Shown here: positions 19,244-28,650 of the stretch, piece after piece
Position numbering within the stretch: position 1 is the first letter of the stretch
Layout of the letters: each line of letters opens with the position of its first letter
Origin: CAWARU01 sp963784575
Lineage (GTDB): Bacteria > Pseudomonadota > Gammaproteobacteria > UBA6186 > Azoamicaceae
NCBI GenBank assembly: GCA_963784575.1
Contig: CAWARU010000001.1
Location: 744,001 to 808,000 of the forward strand
Reading direction: 5' to 3'
DNA: 64,000 bases
Notes under the pieces: model-generated
Databases searched by the model: none
What the model saw: the letters and a program-made list of their open reading frames with translations, nothing else
What the model was told of the DNA's origin: nothing
Translations under genes and position numbers: made by a program

Positions 19244-19984
19244 ATGAGAAAGAGAATATTGCATCACTTATTTAGCGTCTTCTTATTCATTTTTTTTGGC
19301 ATCACCGCCACTAACTCGACATATGCCATGACTTTTTCAGTGCCGGCAACAGGAAACGTTATAGGACAAATTCAAAAAGTAAAAGCGAAGCGAGGAGATA
19401 CTTTATTTAAACTCGCTCAAAAATATGACATTGGTGTCAAGGAAATCATGGCACATAATCCTAAGAAAGGTTTAGGCCGGCCGCTTGCTGCAGGTACTCT
19501 GGTCACCATTCCTGCTCAATATACCTTGCCTTCTGGACCACGATCTGGTGTGGTATTGAATCTCGCCCAAATGCGTTTATATCATTACAGTGCGGATGGT
19601 ACTCAAGTTGATACCTATCCAGTTGGGATTGGACGTCCAGGCTGGTCTACGCCCCAAGGCGAAACTACTGTTGTTTCCAAGCAAAAAAACCCAAGTTGGA
19701 CGCCTCCTCCTTCCATTCGCCGGGAAGCTGCCCGTAGCAATCGAACTTTGCCAAAATCCATACCACCCGGTCCAAGAAATCCCTTAGGACGATATGCCAT
19801 ACACCTTGGCATGAGCGGTATTTTGATCCACGGCACACCACAGCAAACCAGTATTGGTCAGCGATGCAGCCATGGCTGTATTCGAATGTTTTCTAAAAAC
19901 ATTGAAGAATTGTTTAATACCATACAAATTGGAACGCCGGTCAGAATCATTCATGAGAAATTTGAAGCCAATGCGAGGCAGTAA
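19244..19984 (+). CDS. LysM and YkuD-domain L,D-transpeptidase
   Basis: A 246-residue secreted enzyme. It has a signal peptide at residues 1-28 (cut near TYA-M), a LysM peptidoglycan-binding motif at ~45-92 (RGDTLFKLAQKYDIG), and a YkuD catalytic domain at ~102-240. The active-site motif is IHGT (H196) followed by SHGCIRM with H210 and C212. The family forms 3-3 peptidoglycan cross-links or anchors outer-membrane proteins to the wall (ErfK/YbiS type). AGAGG lies 8 bases before the ATG. It is probably monocistronic, with the STAS gene 80 bp downstream on the same strand. Confidence 0.92.
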   Translation: MRKRILHHLFSVFLFIFFGITATNSTYAMTFSVPATGNVIGQIQKVKAKRGDTLFKLAQKYDIGVKEIMAHNPKKGLGRPLAAGTLVTIPAQYTLPSGPRSGVVLNLAQMRLYHYSADGTQVDTYPVGIGRPGWSTPQGETTVVSKQKNPSWTPPPSIRREAARSNRTLPKSIPPGPRNPLGRYAIHLGMSGILIHGTPQQTSIGQRCSHGCIRMFSKNIEELFNTIQIGTPVRIIHEKFEANARQ

Positions 19985-20063
19985 TGTTAAGCGATGACTA
20001 GTGTTAAGCAATAAAATGATCTATGCTTAATTTATCCATAAATAGAATCAGGGAGTATTATCC

Positions 20064-20369
20064 ATGACAATCGTAGGCACCTTATCTGGGGATGGCAATG
20101 AACTTACCATAAAAGTACAGGGCCGGTTCGATTTTAGTTCATTGCAGCAATTTCGTAATGCCTATGAAAAAGTAAGTCCAAAACCCAAATCCTTTATAAT
20201 CGATTTAAAAGAATCTGATTATTTAGACAGCTCGGCCTTGGGTATGCTATTGGCGCTTCGTGACTATGCTGGCGGGGATGATTCTAGTATTCGTATTGTT
20301 GGTGCTAACCCTGATATTAAAAAGATTCTGGTGATCACTAAGCTCGATGAATTATTTAAAGTAGAATAA
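20064..20369 (+). CDS. STAS-domain protein (anti-anti-sigma factor-like)
   Basis: A 101-residue single STAS domain. The signature YLDSSALGML contains the Ser (S56) that is phosphorylated by anti-sigma kinases in SpoIIAA-type proteins. In such systems the dephosphorylated form binds the anti-sigma factor and frees the sigma factor. No anti-sigma kinase (HATPase) or PP2C phosphatase gene lies beside it, so its partner is elsewhere. GGGAG precedes the ATG by 7 bases. It faces the FleQ-like gene end to end. Confidence 0.88.
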   Translation: MTIVGTLSGDGNELTIKVQGRFDFSSLQQFRNAYEKVSPKPKSFIIDLKESDYLDSSALGMLLALRDYAGGDDSSIRIVGANPDIKKILVITKLDELFKVE

Positions 20370-20417
20370 TCGATAAGCGTTGTTGCACTGCCCTTGAATG
20401 CCTATATTTGGGCAAGC

Positions 20418-21503
20418 TTATTCTTTCGTTATTATCCCGCGGCCAATACCATATTTTCTCATTTTTTCTACTAAAGTCGTGCGACGCAGCCCTAACCGTT
20501 TCGCAGCATGAGCCACAACGCCTGAGTATTCAGTCAAAGCACGATGAATGTAACGATACTCAAGCTCAGATAGAAATTCCTTTAAATCAAAGCCATTTTC
20601 TGGTATTTCTGGCGCAGTAAAGACTGTGAAATTTTTGTCTTCACGACGCGAAGGTTCTGCGGATGATGATACTAGAGAAGATTTAACAGATTTCTTAACA
20701 TATTGTTCTGGCAAATCTGCAACTTCAATCGTTCTTCCCGAAGATAAAATCATTAAGCGCTCCATTAGATTGGCCAGTTCACGCACATTGCCTGGCCAAG
20801 AATAATTTTCCAGCAATTCAGAAACTGCTTGTGACAAATGGATTGAGGTAAGACTCTCCCTTGTAAAAGTATCTCCTTTAAGTGTATCCCCTTTAAAGGT
20901 CACTCCTACATTCGCGCGATACTGCTCAATAAAATGCCGCATCAGTAGCGGAATATCTTCTCTCCGCGTCCGTAGTGCCGGTATTTCAATAGGAAAAACA
21001 TTCAGTCGATAATACAAATCTTCGCGAAAACTACCATCATGAATGCAATTTGCCAAATTTTTGTGCGTCGCAGCAATCACCCGCACATCAGCTTTAATCG
21101 GTTTATTGCCCCCCACCCGTTCAAAGCTTCTTTCCTGCAAAACCCGGAGCAATTTTGCCTGCATCACAAGCGGCATGTCACCAATTTCATCTAAGAAAAT
21201 AGTACCGCCAGCTGCAGCTTCAAAACGCCCAATTCTCGTCACATGAGCGCCTGTAAAGGATCCTTTCTCATGCCCAAATAATTCGCTCTCTAGTAATTCT
21301 AATGGAATGGCAGCACAATTGACTGGAATGAAAGGTCCATTGCTCCTTTGCGAGCTTTGATGAATAATCCTTGCAACCAATTCCTTGCCTGTTCCTGATT
21401 CCCCAAGTACCATCACATTCGCCTGAGTGTGTGCCACTTGTTGAACCAAATGCTTCACATTTTCTATCGCCTTGCTTTGACCTACCAGCCCAAACCTTTC
21501 CAT
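20418..21503 (-). CDS. Sigma-54-dependent activator, FleQ-like but lacking the N-terminal domain
   Basis: A 361-residue AAA+ enhancer-binding protein. Walker A is GESGTGKE (~33-40), the sigma-54 contact loop is GSFTGA (instead of GAFTGA), Walker B is GGTIFLDEIGD, and the R-finger region is FREDLYYRLNVFPI. The C-terminal Fis-type helix-turn-helix reads AKRLGLRRTTLVEKMRKYG, which is typical of FleQ/FlrA. Normal FleQ has ~130 more N-terminal residues (a receiver-like domain). Here the AAA+ module begins at residue 3, so input control is lost or supplied in trans. A short duplication (FKGDTLKGDTF, ~224-234) is also unusual. Master regulator of flagellar or surface genes is the likely role. Confidence 0.88.
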   Translation of the reverse strand: MERFGLVGQSKAIENVKHLVQQVAHTQANVMVLGESGTGKELVARIIHQSSQRSNGPFIPVNCAAIPLELLESELFGHEKGSFTGAHVTRIGRFEAAAGGTIFLDEIGDMPLVMQAKLLRVLQERSFERVGGNKPIKADVRVIAATHKNLANCIHDGSFREDLYYRLNVFPIEIPALRTRREDIPLLMRHFIEQYRANVGVTFKGDTLKGDTFTRESLTSIHLSQAVSELLENYSWPGNVRELANLMERLMILSSGRTIEVADLPEQYVKKSVKSSLVSSSAEPSRREDKNFTVFTAPEIPENGFDLKEFLSELEYRYIHRALTEYSGVVAHAAKRLGLRRTTLVEKMRKYGIGRGIITKE

Positions 21504-21799
21504 CGGTATATATTTTCCTGCATTATCACGTATTAAGTTTATTCACTTACTTTGTTCAGCGCATAACTAACAAATAGTGCTTAAATCGCGCATCGTCAAA
21601 TTTTATATGCTAATTACCCTGTCTCATGGACCTACCAAGAAAACAATCACTTAACCATCTAGCAACATTGGGAATTGGGAACTATTGGAATAAACGTTTG
21701 CCAAAAAATAATAATAAACGCCCTTAGATTTCTTACGATTTTATATCTCATTTAAATCAATAGAAGTAAATCAGCAGAAATTTTAACAGGAGATATGTC

Positions 21800-24700
21800 A
21801 TGTCCGCAGCTGCACCTGATGAATTATGGCGAAAGATCCAAAAGAAAGTCGAAAAGAGAGCCGAGAATATTGGTTCCAAAGCATCGAATTTGATTGAATT
21901 ACAAGAAGTCTGTGAGGAAGTGAGAAAAAATCAGGAAATAGAGCTGCCATTTAGCATTGCAGTCCCAGAGTTAAATCCCCTGACACATGAGGCCATCCAA
22001 GCTCATCTCAATCTGCATGCATCAGGATGGCGGAAATATTGGGATGCTTTCAAAAAAGCTCAGGGAGAAGAAAAACGTGGATTGAAGAGTGAAGCGTTGC
22101 AACCCCTCGAAGAGTTGCAATCCTTGATTTCAAAAACCTTTAAAGATTTTCCGATACGAGAAGATTTGTGCAGAGAATTTCTGGATTCCTTAAAGTCAAG
22201 TGATCCCAAAGTTCAATTGATGGTGAGAAGCACAGGGAAAGAAGATACCGTGGATTTTGCTAACCCTGGCGGTAATATCAGTGTTGCCGCAGTGAAGCCT
22301 GAAAATGCTTCAGTTTCAGAGGCGATTGGCACGGTAGTCGCTTCATATTTTAGCTTTCAATCACTTTCTCAGCGTCTAAAAAGCGGTGATGACATTCTGA
22401 AAGAGCCCTTCATGCCAGTGTTATTACAACGCATGATAGGCGAACCCTTGAAGGGCGAAAAAGTGTTTAAAAATGTGGTGCGATCAGGTGTTATGTATAC
22501 CAATCAAGGCATCACCCGGATACAAACTGCACCTGGACATGGTGAATTGATTGTGAACAGCAAAGCTCCTTTCGACACTTATCTTGTCACCCGTGAAAAT
22601 CTGGTGCACGCTGAGATCCATCATAAAGCAAGACGATTGGTTCCAGTTGAAAAAAAAGAAGAGGATGAAATCAAGCGAGAGCTTATTTTTGAATCCAACC
22701 CAAAGGGAAGTCAGGATGAGTCCAGTATTCCGCAAGATGTAGCCTTGTACATGGCGAAAATCGGACGCGAGATAGAGAAGCATTATGGAATGCCAATGGA
22801 TGTCGAGTTCATCTACGATCCAGCCCGCAATACTTTCAATCTGGCTCAAGCCCGTCCGATCCCAAAAGGCGATTTGCGAGAAGTCATCCCCTCCTCTATT
22901 GCACCAGAAAAATTGCAGGAAGTCCGCGCTGCCGCCAAAATAGCAAAGGGAGAGGTCATCACCCCAGCAGGAGCAAGGGCCAGAGTGATCACTCATAAAA
23001 ATGAAATTTTGATTTGCCGAACTATCAATGAGGCCTTGCGAAAATATCTCGAACAAAAGGACTCCCACATCAAGGCAGTGATCGTACAACAAGAATCACC
23101 ACTTACTTCACATGAAGCAGCACAATTCAATGCCAAAGCTATCCCCGTATTGCAAATGGAGGATGTTTCACAGATCAAACAATGGACTGGGCAGAAAAAA
23201 TTCGCGCTTATTGTTGATCCTCAGCGCCATCAAGTGATTGATTGGACATCAAACATTAAAAATTTTGATAAGCCTGAAAAAGAACTCTATGATACAGGCA
23301 TCTTACGCGATGGTTTGTTTAAATCCACCATCCCTGCAAAAGCGACTATTTTACCTATTTTTGAGGAAAAAACTTTAAAAGTAGCAAGGCGTTCCAAGGA
23401 AGTTTCCAAAATACCAACCCTAGCCTTGAGCACTGAAAAAATTGGCGATTTGATCTTAAAGGTGAATGAGGCAAAATCAGACAAGGAAAAAGAGGCAGCA
23501 CTGCAAACCTTGTTGCCCGTTTTATTCCAAGCACTTGGAGATTGGAAGGTAAATCTTGAGAAAACTTCTACAGCAGACCTAAAAAGAACTTCTCGAAAAA
23601 CATTCTTTGAGGTGCTTCGAGACAAAATTGAAATATTAGAGGGTGTAAGCCCAGAAAAAGTGGCATCTGAAGGAATCCCAGCCCTGGCATTTATCTTGCA
23701 GCGCTTCTCTAGGCTCGCACAATCAAGTCAAGCAAAGGAAGGGGGAAGACCCCGCCGCAAGCTATTCCAGCAAGCCATGTTGTGCGGCGCAGAAATTTAT
23801 AAAATGCTCATGGAGTTCGCGAAATTGGACCCCAACGATCCCAATGTGAATGCTGTACGTGCCGAGCTCCTCGATCTGATTTCGCGCCTGGAAGCGCTCC
23901 TTGTGAATCCCGGTGCCAAAGACCTCATTTCTGATTCTCTCTACCAGCTTGCCCTCGAAAATAAATCCAGGAAATTTGCGGCGAAAATAGCAGGATTTGA
24001 GTCACTTGATAAAGTTGCTAAACTTTACTTCATTGAAATGATAACACTCCAAAAAATGATATTGAATGAGGATTTCAAGAAAGCCTGGATTAGCTTCGCA
24101 CTGGTTTGCTCCAAAACCAAGGAAAATCGGCAGAAAATGATGCATGTGCTGAAATTTAATTCCCAAAATGAAATTGATTCAGAGTGGTTAAACAGTAATT
24201 TCATCAAAATTTGGCAAGAAGATTCCAATCCAGAAAAAGTCTTGAATCGTCTCTTTGAGACAGCAAAGACTACCGCAGAGAACCTCAGTCCAATGGAACT
24301 CGACGAAAAAAGAAAAATTATTGAAGCATTTGAAGCCCGCATCCCAGAATGGTCAGATCCAAAGAGATTCGATGTCATGTGGAAGGACTATGCAAAGGAA
24401 ATCATTCCTCTCATTGAAAAGCTCAACATTCAACCTGGTATGACGCCATTAGCCGAGAAAGCTGTGCTGGTGTTAATTCAACGCTTAACTGATCTCATGG
24501 ATAGAAGCATTAAATCTTTGGAAGGAAGTCCGGAATATACAGCAGCCAATAAAAAGCTGCAAATAGAACGATTCATTAAGCTCTTAGAGCCCTATCATCA
24601 ATTGATGCGCAAGTGGATGAATCAAATCCCTGATTCTCAATATGAAGATTGGGCAAAGTATGTCAACGATTTCCCGGAAGACAATACTAAAGAATCAATG

Positions 24701-26671
24701 CTAAAGTATATTGAGGCCTGCTTCTCGAATTTGAAGCTTGACAAAAATCTAGATGTTTCTCAATTTAATGCAAGCCGCGGATTTTCAGTGGATGCTGCTC
24801 GTGTGGGTACCACTGCATCATTCGGAAGAGAGTTTGTTGCCAAAAGTGATAGGCTTACCCTTGAAGATTTGTTTTCCTTAATGCATCAGAATATATTAAG
24901 CAGTCTCAGTGTATTAGGACAAAAGTCACAGATCCCCTTGGAGAATTTGCCCGACAAGCTGCGGCCGTTCATGAAAGCGATGAGTGAGACAACAGAGTTG
25001 GTCGGAACAGAGCTCCAATATCCTTGGTTTCGCGCTGAATTCAATTTGCCTATGAAAAATCACAGCGCTCGCTTCAGTCTGGAGTATAATCAAAAAGATC
25101 ATAAATTGCGCTTCAAAGGATCTTTTTTTGGAGTAGATCATGGATATCTTGTAACACGTTGGGCGAGCATTAAAACCTACCTTGGCATTGCAATGCAATC
25201 TTTTGGAGATATTGAGCTCAATTTTCCAGCAATGTCAAGTGGTGTTACCTTCAACTTTGAATGTGATGAAGATCGTCTACTACCTATAGGGTATTCAATG
25301 AAAGATATCATTGAGGATAGCATGAAGTTGACTTTTCGTGGTTCTCTTCTATCAGTTCTAGTGCCCCGCATCGCAAAGTTGCGTCCAGATATAGACAAAC
25401 AGATAGCCTACCTTGATGGCGTGCCAAATGACAATATTGTTCTAGAGCAATCACAAGACAGTTTTATTAAAATGGTACTTGAATTGCTAGATGGTGATGC
25501 TCTTCCTGATACAAAAATCAAAGCGCTCATTGATATATTGAAACGCAATAATCTACTAGATGCGGCAATGAAATCTGTAGTTCTAAATGGTAATCTCAAA
25601 ATGATGAAACTGTTACTAAATTCAGGAGCCAAACTCCCAAGCTTATCTCCTAGCATAGTCATTCTGGGAATTGCGCAGTCAGAACTTACAAAACCTGAAC
25701 TCAAAAAGTGGTTTGAGGATAATTATCTAGCAAAATATAACCGTTCTGATTTTCAAGGCTTTACTACTCTTATCAAAGAAATCATGGAAAGCACTGCTAG
25801 CAAGGAAATAAAGGATGCATCAATTGCCTTTTGCCTGGATCAGAGAGCCCCGCTGGACTATTCTAATCTGGAACAGGTTAGTAAATTGCTTGTCTATCCC
25901 AAGGTAAACGAGCGCATATTAAAACATTTTCAAGAAACAAATATGATTGACACTTTTAATCGTGACCCGAAATCTATCAGTGGTCTTAAAGACGGAAACT
26001 TTATTGCAGTCTTGGTCAAATTGGGATTAGATCTACAGTTATTGACTCAAAAGCAGATAATGCTTGCGCTCAAAGACAAAAGTAAAATATTGCAGGATAA
26101 GATCTACAGTCTATTGATTGATAACACCAAAACTGGCAAGAAGTTCACGGTAGAAGTATTCATGCAGCAATTGCTGGATTCTCCTCCGAGTACCATTTCT
26201 GGCGCCTATCAGCTGTTCCAATCATTACTTAAGCAAACGGAACTTAAGTTTACGCCAGTTTCTCGCTATTTTATGATCTTGTGCAGGGAAAAACCCATGG
26301 ATCCCGTGGTGATAGACTATCTCAGAAGAGAATATGCAAATCTATCAACAGCCTGTCAGCGAGATCTCAAGGATTGGTTCCTATTTTATCTGAACAGTAA
26401 TACGGAAGCCTTCCGTGCCTCATGGCCTGCAATTATCAAATGTCTTACTAAAGGAGATTTTGAAAAGATATATAAAGTTGAGGAAGCCAGGGATTTTATT
26501 GAACAGAACCTCTTGGAAGCCTTAAAAGGGATCTCAACACAAGATCTAAAGCAGCTCGGGGACGAGCTAAGGTCAGCAGATACTGCAATCAAGGACAAGT
26601 TTTTGCCAATAGTGGAAAAATATCATGAACAGTCTCTGGCTCCTCCATCATCACCCAGAGCGCGACAGTAA
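21800..26671 (+). CDS. PEP-synthase/RPH-like ATP-grasp and phosphohistidine protein with a long helical C-terminus, 1,623 aa
   Basis: Residues ~20-355 match the PPDK/PEP-synthase ATP-grasp module: LMVRSTGKEDTVDFANPGG (140-158) and the closing motif FIYDPARNTFNLAQARPIP (337-355). Residues ~385-455 match the swivelling phosphohistidine domain, with H438 in PLTSHEAAQFNAKAIPVL in place of the usual TSHAA. The PEP/pyruvate-binding TIM barrel of true PEP synthase is absent. Instead ~1,150 residues of helical sequence follow, with at least one ankyrin-like unit near 1,255-1,290 (NLKMMKLLLNSGAKLPSL). Two-domain ATP-grasp plus His proteins include rifampicin phosphotransferases, so phosphotransfer to an unknown substrate is possible. 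GGAG precedes the ATG. There is no signal peptide. Function is inferred only. Confidence 0.8.
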   Translation: MSAAAPDELWRKIQKKVEKRAENIGSKASNLIELQEVCEEVRKNQEIELPFSIAVPELNPLTHEAIQAHLNLHASGWRKYWDAFKKAQGEEKRGLKSEALQPLEELQSLISKTFKDFPIREDLCREFLDSLKSSDPKVQLMVRSTGKEDTVDFANPGGNISVAAVKPENASVSEAIGTVVASYFSFQSLSQRLKSGDDILKEPFMPVLLQRMIGEPLKGEKVFKNVVRSGVMYTNQGITRIQTAPGHGELIVNSKAPFDTYLVTRENLVHAEIHHKARRLVPVEKKEEDEIKRELIFESNPKGSQDESSIPQDVALYMAKIGREIEKHYGMPMDVEFIYDPARNTFNLAQARPIPKGDLREVIPSSIAPEKLQEVRAAAKIAKGEVITPAGARARVITHKNEILICRTINEALRKYLEQKDSHIKAVIVQQESPLTSHEAAQFNAKAIPVLQMEDVSQIKQWTGQKKFALIVDPQRHQVIDWTSNIKNFDKPEKELYDTGILRDGLFKSTIPAKATILPIFEEKTLKVARRSKEVSKIPTLALSTEKIGDLILKVNEAKSDKEKEAALQTLLPVLFQALGDWKVNLEKTSTADLKRTSRKTFFEVLRDKIEILEGVSPEKVASEGIPALAFILQRFSRLAQSSQAKEGGRPRRKLFQQAMLCGAEIYKMLMEFAKLDPNDPNVNAVRAELLDLISRLEALLVNPGAKDLISDSLYQLALENKSRKFAAKIAGFESLDKVAKLYFIEMITLQKMILNEDFKKAWISFALVCSKTKENRQKMMHVLKFNSQNEIDSEWLNSNFIKIWQEDSNPEKVLNRLFETAKTTAENLSPMELDEKRKIIEAFEARIPEWSDPKRFDVMWKDYAKEIIPLIEKLNIQPGMTPLAEKAVLVLIQRLTDLMDRSIKSLEGSPEYTAANKKLQIERFIKLLEPYHQLMRKWMNQIPDSQYEDWAKYVNDFPEDNTKESMLKYIEACFSNLKLDKNLDVSQFNASRGFSVDAARVGTTASFGREFVAKSDRLTLEDLFSLMHQNILSSLSVLGQKSQIPLENLPDKLRPFMKAMSETTELVGTELQYPWFRAEFNLPMKNHSARFSLEYNQKDHKLRFKGSFFGVDHGYLVTRWASIKTYLGIAMQSFGDIELNFPAMSSGVTFNFECDEDRLLPIGYSMKDIIEDSMKLTFRGSLLSVLVPRIAKLRPDIDKQIAYLDGVPNDNIVLEQSQDSFIKMVLELLDGDALPDTKIKALIDILKRNNLLDAAMKSVVLNGNLKMMKLLLNSGAKLPSLSPSIVILGIAQSELTKPELKKWFEDNYLAKYNRSDFQGFTTLIKEIMESTASKEIKDASIAFCLDQRAPLDYSNLEQVSKLLVYPKVNERILKHFQETNMIDTFNRDPKSISGLKDGNFIAVLVKLGLDLQLLTQKQIMLALKDKSKILQDKIYSLLIDNTKTGKKFTVEVFMQQLLDSPPSTISGAYQLFQSLLKQTELKFTPVSRYFMILCREKPMDPVVIDYLRREYANLSTACQRDLKDWFLFYLNSNTEAFRASWPAIIKCLTKGDFEKIYKVEEARDFIEQNLLEALKGISTQDLKQLGDELRSADTAIKDKFLPIVEKYHEQSLAPPSSPRARQ

Positions 26672-26697
26672 TCATAGAAAGCAGTAACAATAGAAAT

Positions 26698-26725
26698 TTG
26701 GATAAAGCCAAATATCATCTATAAT
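26698..26725 (+). promoter_or_regulatory. Putative sigma-70 promoter of the nitrilase-family gene
   Basis: TTGGAT at 26698-26703, a 16-bp spacer and TATAAT at 26720-26725 lie 44 bp before the start codon at 26769. The match is by eye; other AT-rich hexamers follow. Confidence 0.4.
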
Positions 26726-26768
26726 AGTATTTGATATTTATATCTATACTGTATAAAGAGGTAAAATA

Positions 26769-27824
26769 ATGAGTGAGTATAAAGAATCAAGAGAACAGCA
26801 ATCAAATAGTGGAGTGCCTGTAAGAATAACGATGTTTCAATGGCTTCCTGCCGATTATAAGAAAAAATCACATCGTCAGAGAATTGACGAGACCTTGGCC
26901 TATATCAAAGAGCATATTTCTGATAAAACGACTGATATTTTATCATTCCCAGAACACTATTTAACCACCTTATGCCAAACTGGGGATCCTCTTCCGTCAA
27001 AGGAAGACAGAGCCGCCGAGGAAGAGGCCAAAAAATCGCTTATAAAGCTATTTGCTGATATAAAAGTCAATGCCATTCTAACCGGGAATGATTTTTATGA
27101 CCCAGCGAAATCGCCTGCTAATGTTGCTTGGTTTATTTCCAAACATGGTGAAATACTTCATACGTATCATAAACAAAGTCTAGCCGGTGCAGCAAGCGGC
27201 GGAGGCGAGGCAGATCGCATAAGCGTTGGGCCTGAAAGTTCAGGATATTTTTTAGCGCCCTGCACTTGCCAGGGAGACAAAGATTGTCAAACTCACAAAA
27301 TTCCTATTGGAATTATGATATGTTCAGATTTAGAAAATCTAAAAGTTGTGCAAAATTTGCTAGAGAACGAGCCAAAACCAGTCATCGTATTTGGCCCAGC
27401 ATGCATTCCAACCGGTAGAAAAGAAGAGGATATTAAAAAAAGAATAGAATGGGCAAAAGCGAGCGACAAGGAGTTCAATCGTATTAACAAAGAATTGCTC
27501 ACTGAAAAACGAGCTTTTGCTGATCGTTTAATTTATCCCAGCAAAGATGCATATGTCGTGAGAATCGATTTTCCATTTCCTGTGAAAGAAGGTACCTCAA
27601 TGCTACTGAAGCCCGGTATTTTTTCAGAAAGTGAATGGGAAGCAATACAAGATCAGATTGATGCTGGTCAAAGTAATCTCAGACTGACTAAACCCATGAT
27701 GGATAAAATAATAGCAGAAAAAATGTCAGAGTATGCACCACCTTTACATATTGGTAATTTTGTCCACACCGCGACGATTACTGTTAATCCAATCACAAAA
27801 CCAAAACCAAGCATGAGTCTTTAA
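26769..27824 (+). CDS. Carbon-nitrogen hydrolase (nitrilase superfamily) protein
   Basis: A 351-residue protein with a Glu-Lys-Cys triad in the right order and context: E62 in SFPEHYL, K135 in TYHKQSL and C185 in GIMICSDLE. The superfamily hydrolyses nitriles, amides or carbamoyl groups, or runs the reverse transfer. It is longer than the usual ~270-300 residues, and a small cysteine cluster (CTCQGDKDC, 165-173) is inserted before the catalytic Cys. Substrate cannot be told. AGAGG lies 8 bases before the ATG. The dienelactone-hydrolase-like gene follows by 45 bp and may share its transcript. Confidence 0.82.
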   Translation: MSEYKESREQQSNSGVPVRITMFQWLPADYKKKSHRQRIDETLAYIKEHISDKTTDILSFPEHYLTTLCQTGDPLPSKEDRAAEEEAKKSLIKLFADIKVNAILTGNDFYDPAKSPANVAWFISKHGEILHTYHKQSLAGAASGGGEADRISVGPESSGYFLAPCTCQGDKDCQTHKIPIGIMICSDLENLKVVQNLLENEPKPVIVFGPACIPTGRKEEDIKKRIEWAKASDKEFNRINKELLTEKRAFADRLIYPSKDAYVVRIDFPFPVKEGTSMLLKPGIFSESEWEAIQDQIDAGQSNLRLTKPMMDKIIAEKMSEYAPPLHIGNFVHTATITVNPITKPKPSMSL

Positions 27825-27869
27825 GTAGTATTATTTTTTTGCAAATATAGCGATTGCAGGAGACGAGGA

Positions 27870-28580
27870 ATGAAAACAGAACATATTGAGTATAAAGATG
27901 GCAACGTACTCCTTCAAGGTTTTTATGCTGTTGATGAAAGCAAAAAAGACAAAAGACCTGGTATCTTAGTTTGCCATGACTGGAGTGGTCGAAATGAATT
28001 TGCAGAAAACAAGGCTAAGCAATTGGCCGAATTAGGTTATGTTGGGTTCGCACTCGATATGTTTGGTAAAGGAATAATTGGCAACACAGTAGAGGAAAAA
28101 ACTAAACTCATTTCACCATTTATGGCAGATCGAAAAAAGCTATTGACCAGAATCATGGCTGCTTTTGAAGTATTAAAATCCCTCCCAGAGGTTGATTCAA
28201 ACAAATTAGCAGCAATAGGTTTTTGCTTTGGCGGTTTGTGCGCGCTGGATATAGCGCGTTCAGGCGTGGATTTAAAAGGAGCGGTGGGTTTTCACGCATT
28301 ATTAACACCTCCTCCTTTCAGCAATGAAAAAATTAAAGCTAAAATATTAGTGCTGCATGGCTACGATGACCCAATGGTGAAGCCCGACCAAGTGATTCAT
28401 TTTGCAACCGAAATGACATCTTCTGAGGTCGATTGGCAAATCCATATGTATGGAAATACCAAACACGCTTTTACTAATCCAGCAGTTCACGATAATAAAC
28501 TAGGAACAGTTTATAATAAGTTATCGGCTGAGCGATCCTGGATAGAAATGAAGGATTTTTTTGCAGAGATATTAAAATAA
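27870..28580 (+). CDS. Dienelactone hydrolase family protein
   Basis: A 236-residue alpha/beta hydrolase. The DLH nucleophile elbow is GFCFGG (Cys at ~122), the acid is in LHGYDDPMV and the His in KHAFTNP, giving a Cys-Asp-His triad. DLH enzymes hydrolyse dienelactones, but most members outside aromatic degradation pathways have unknown ester substrates, and no degradation cluster is present here. GGAG/GAGGA precedes the ATG. The gene is followed by a palindromic repeat at 28628-28650. Confidence 0.88.
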   Translation: MKTEHIEYKDGNVLLQGFYAVDESKKDKRPGILVCHDWSGRNEFAENKAKQLAELGYVGFALDMFGKGIIGNTVEEKTKLISPFMADRKKLLTRIMAAFEVLKSLPEVDSNKLAAIGFCFGGLCALDIARSGVDLKGAVGFHALLTPPPFSNEKIKAKILVLHGYDDPMVKPDQVIHFATEMTSSEVDWQIHMYGNTKHAFTNPAVHDNKLGTVYNKLSAERSWIEMKDFFAEILK

Positions 28581-28627
28581 AGATCTATTTTTGTTAATTT
28601 TTTAAAGCGAGATTGTCAAAAGATGGG

Positions 28628-28650
28628 CGTTCACGGACAGTGCGTGAACG
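28628..28650. repeat. Palindromic element CGTTCACG-N7-CGTGAACG
   Basis: A perfect 8-bp inverted repeat with a 7-base loop between convergent genes. It shares its left context (AAGATGGGC) and right arm (TGCGTGAACG) with the end of the hairpin cluster at 7344-7372, so it belongs to a dispersed repeat family. It may act as a bidirectional terminator. The stop codon of the minus-strand gene that follows lies within it. Confidence 0.65.

Noticed and set aside
22484..23092. A 202-codon minus-strand frame inside the 1,623-residue gene
   Set aside because: It is antisense to the clearly coding ATP-grasp region, and its Cys/Trp/Phe-rich translation looks like a shadow frame.
27870..28580. Part of an aromatic degradation cluster, from the dienelactone hydrolase family call
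   Set aside because: No dioxygenase, muconate or other ring-cleavage pathway gene lies nearby; the family is broad.
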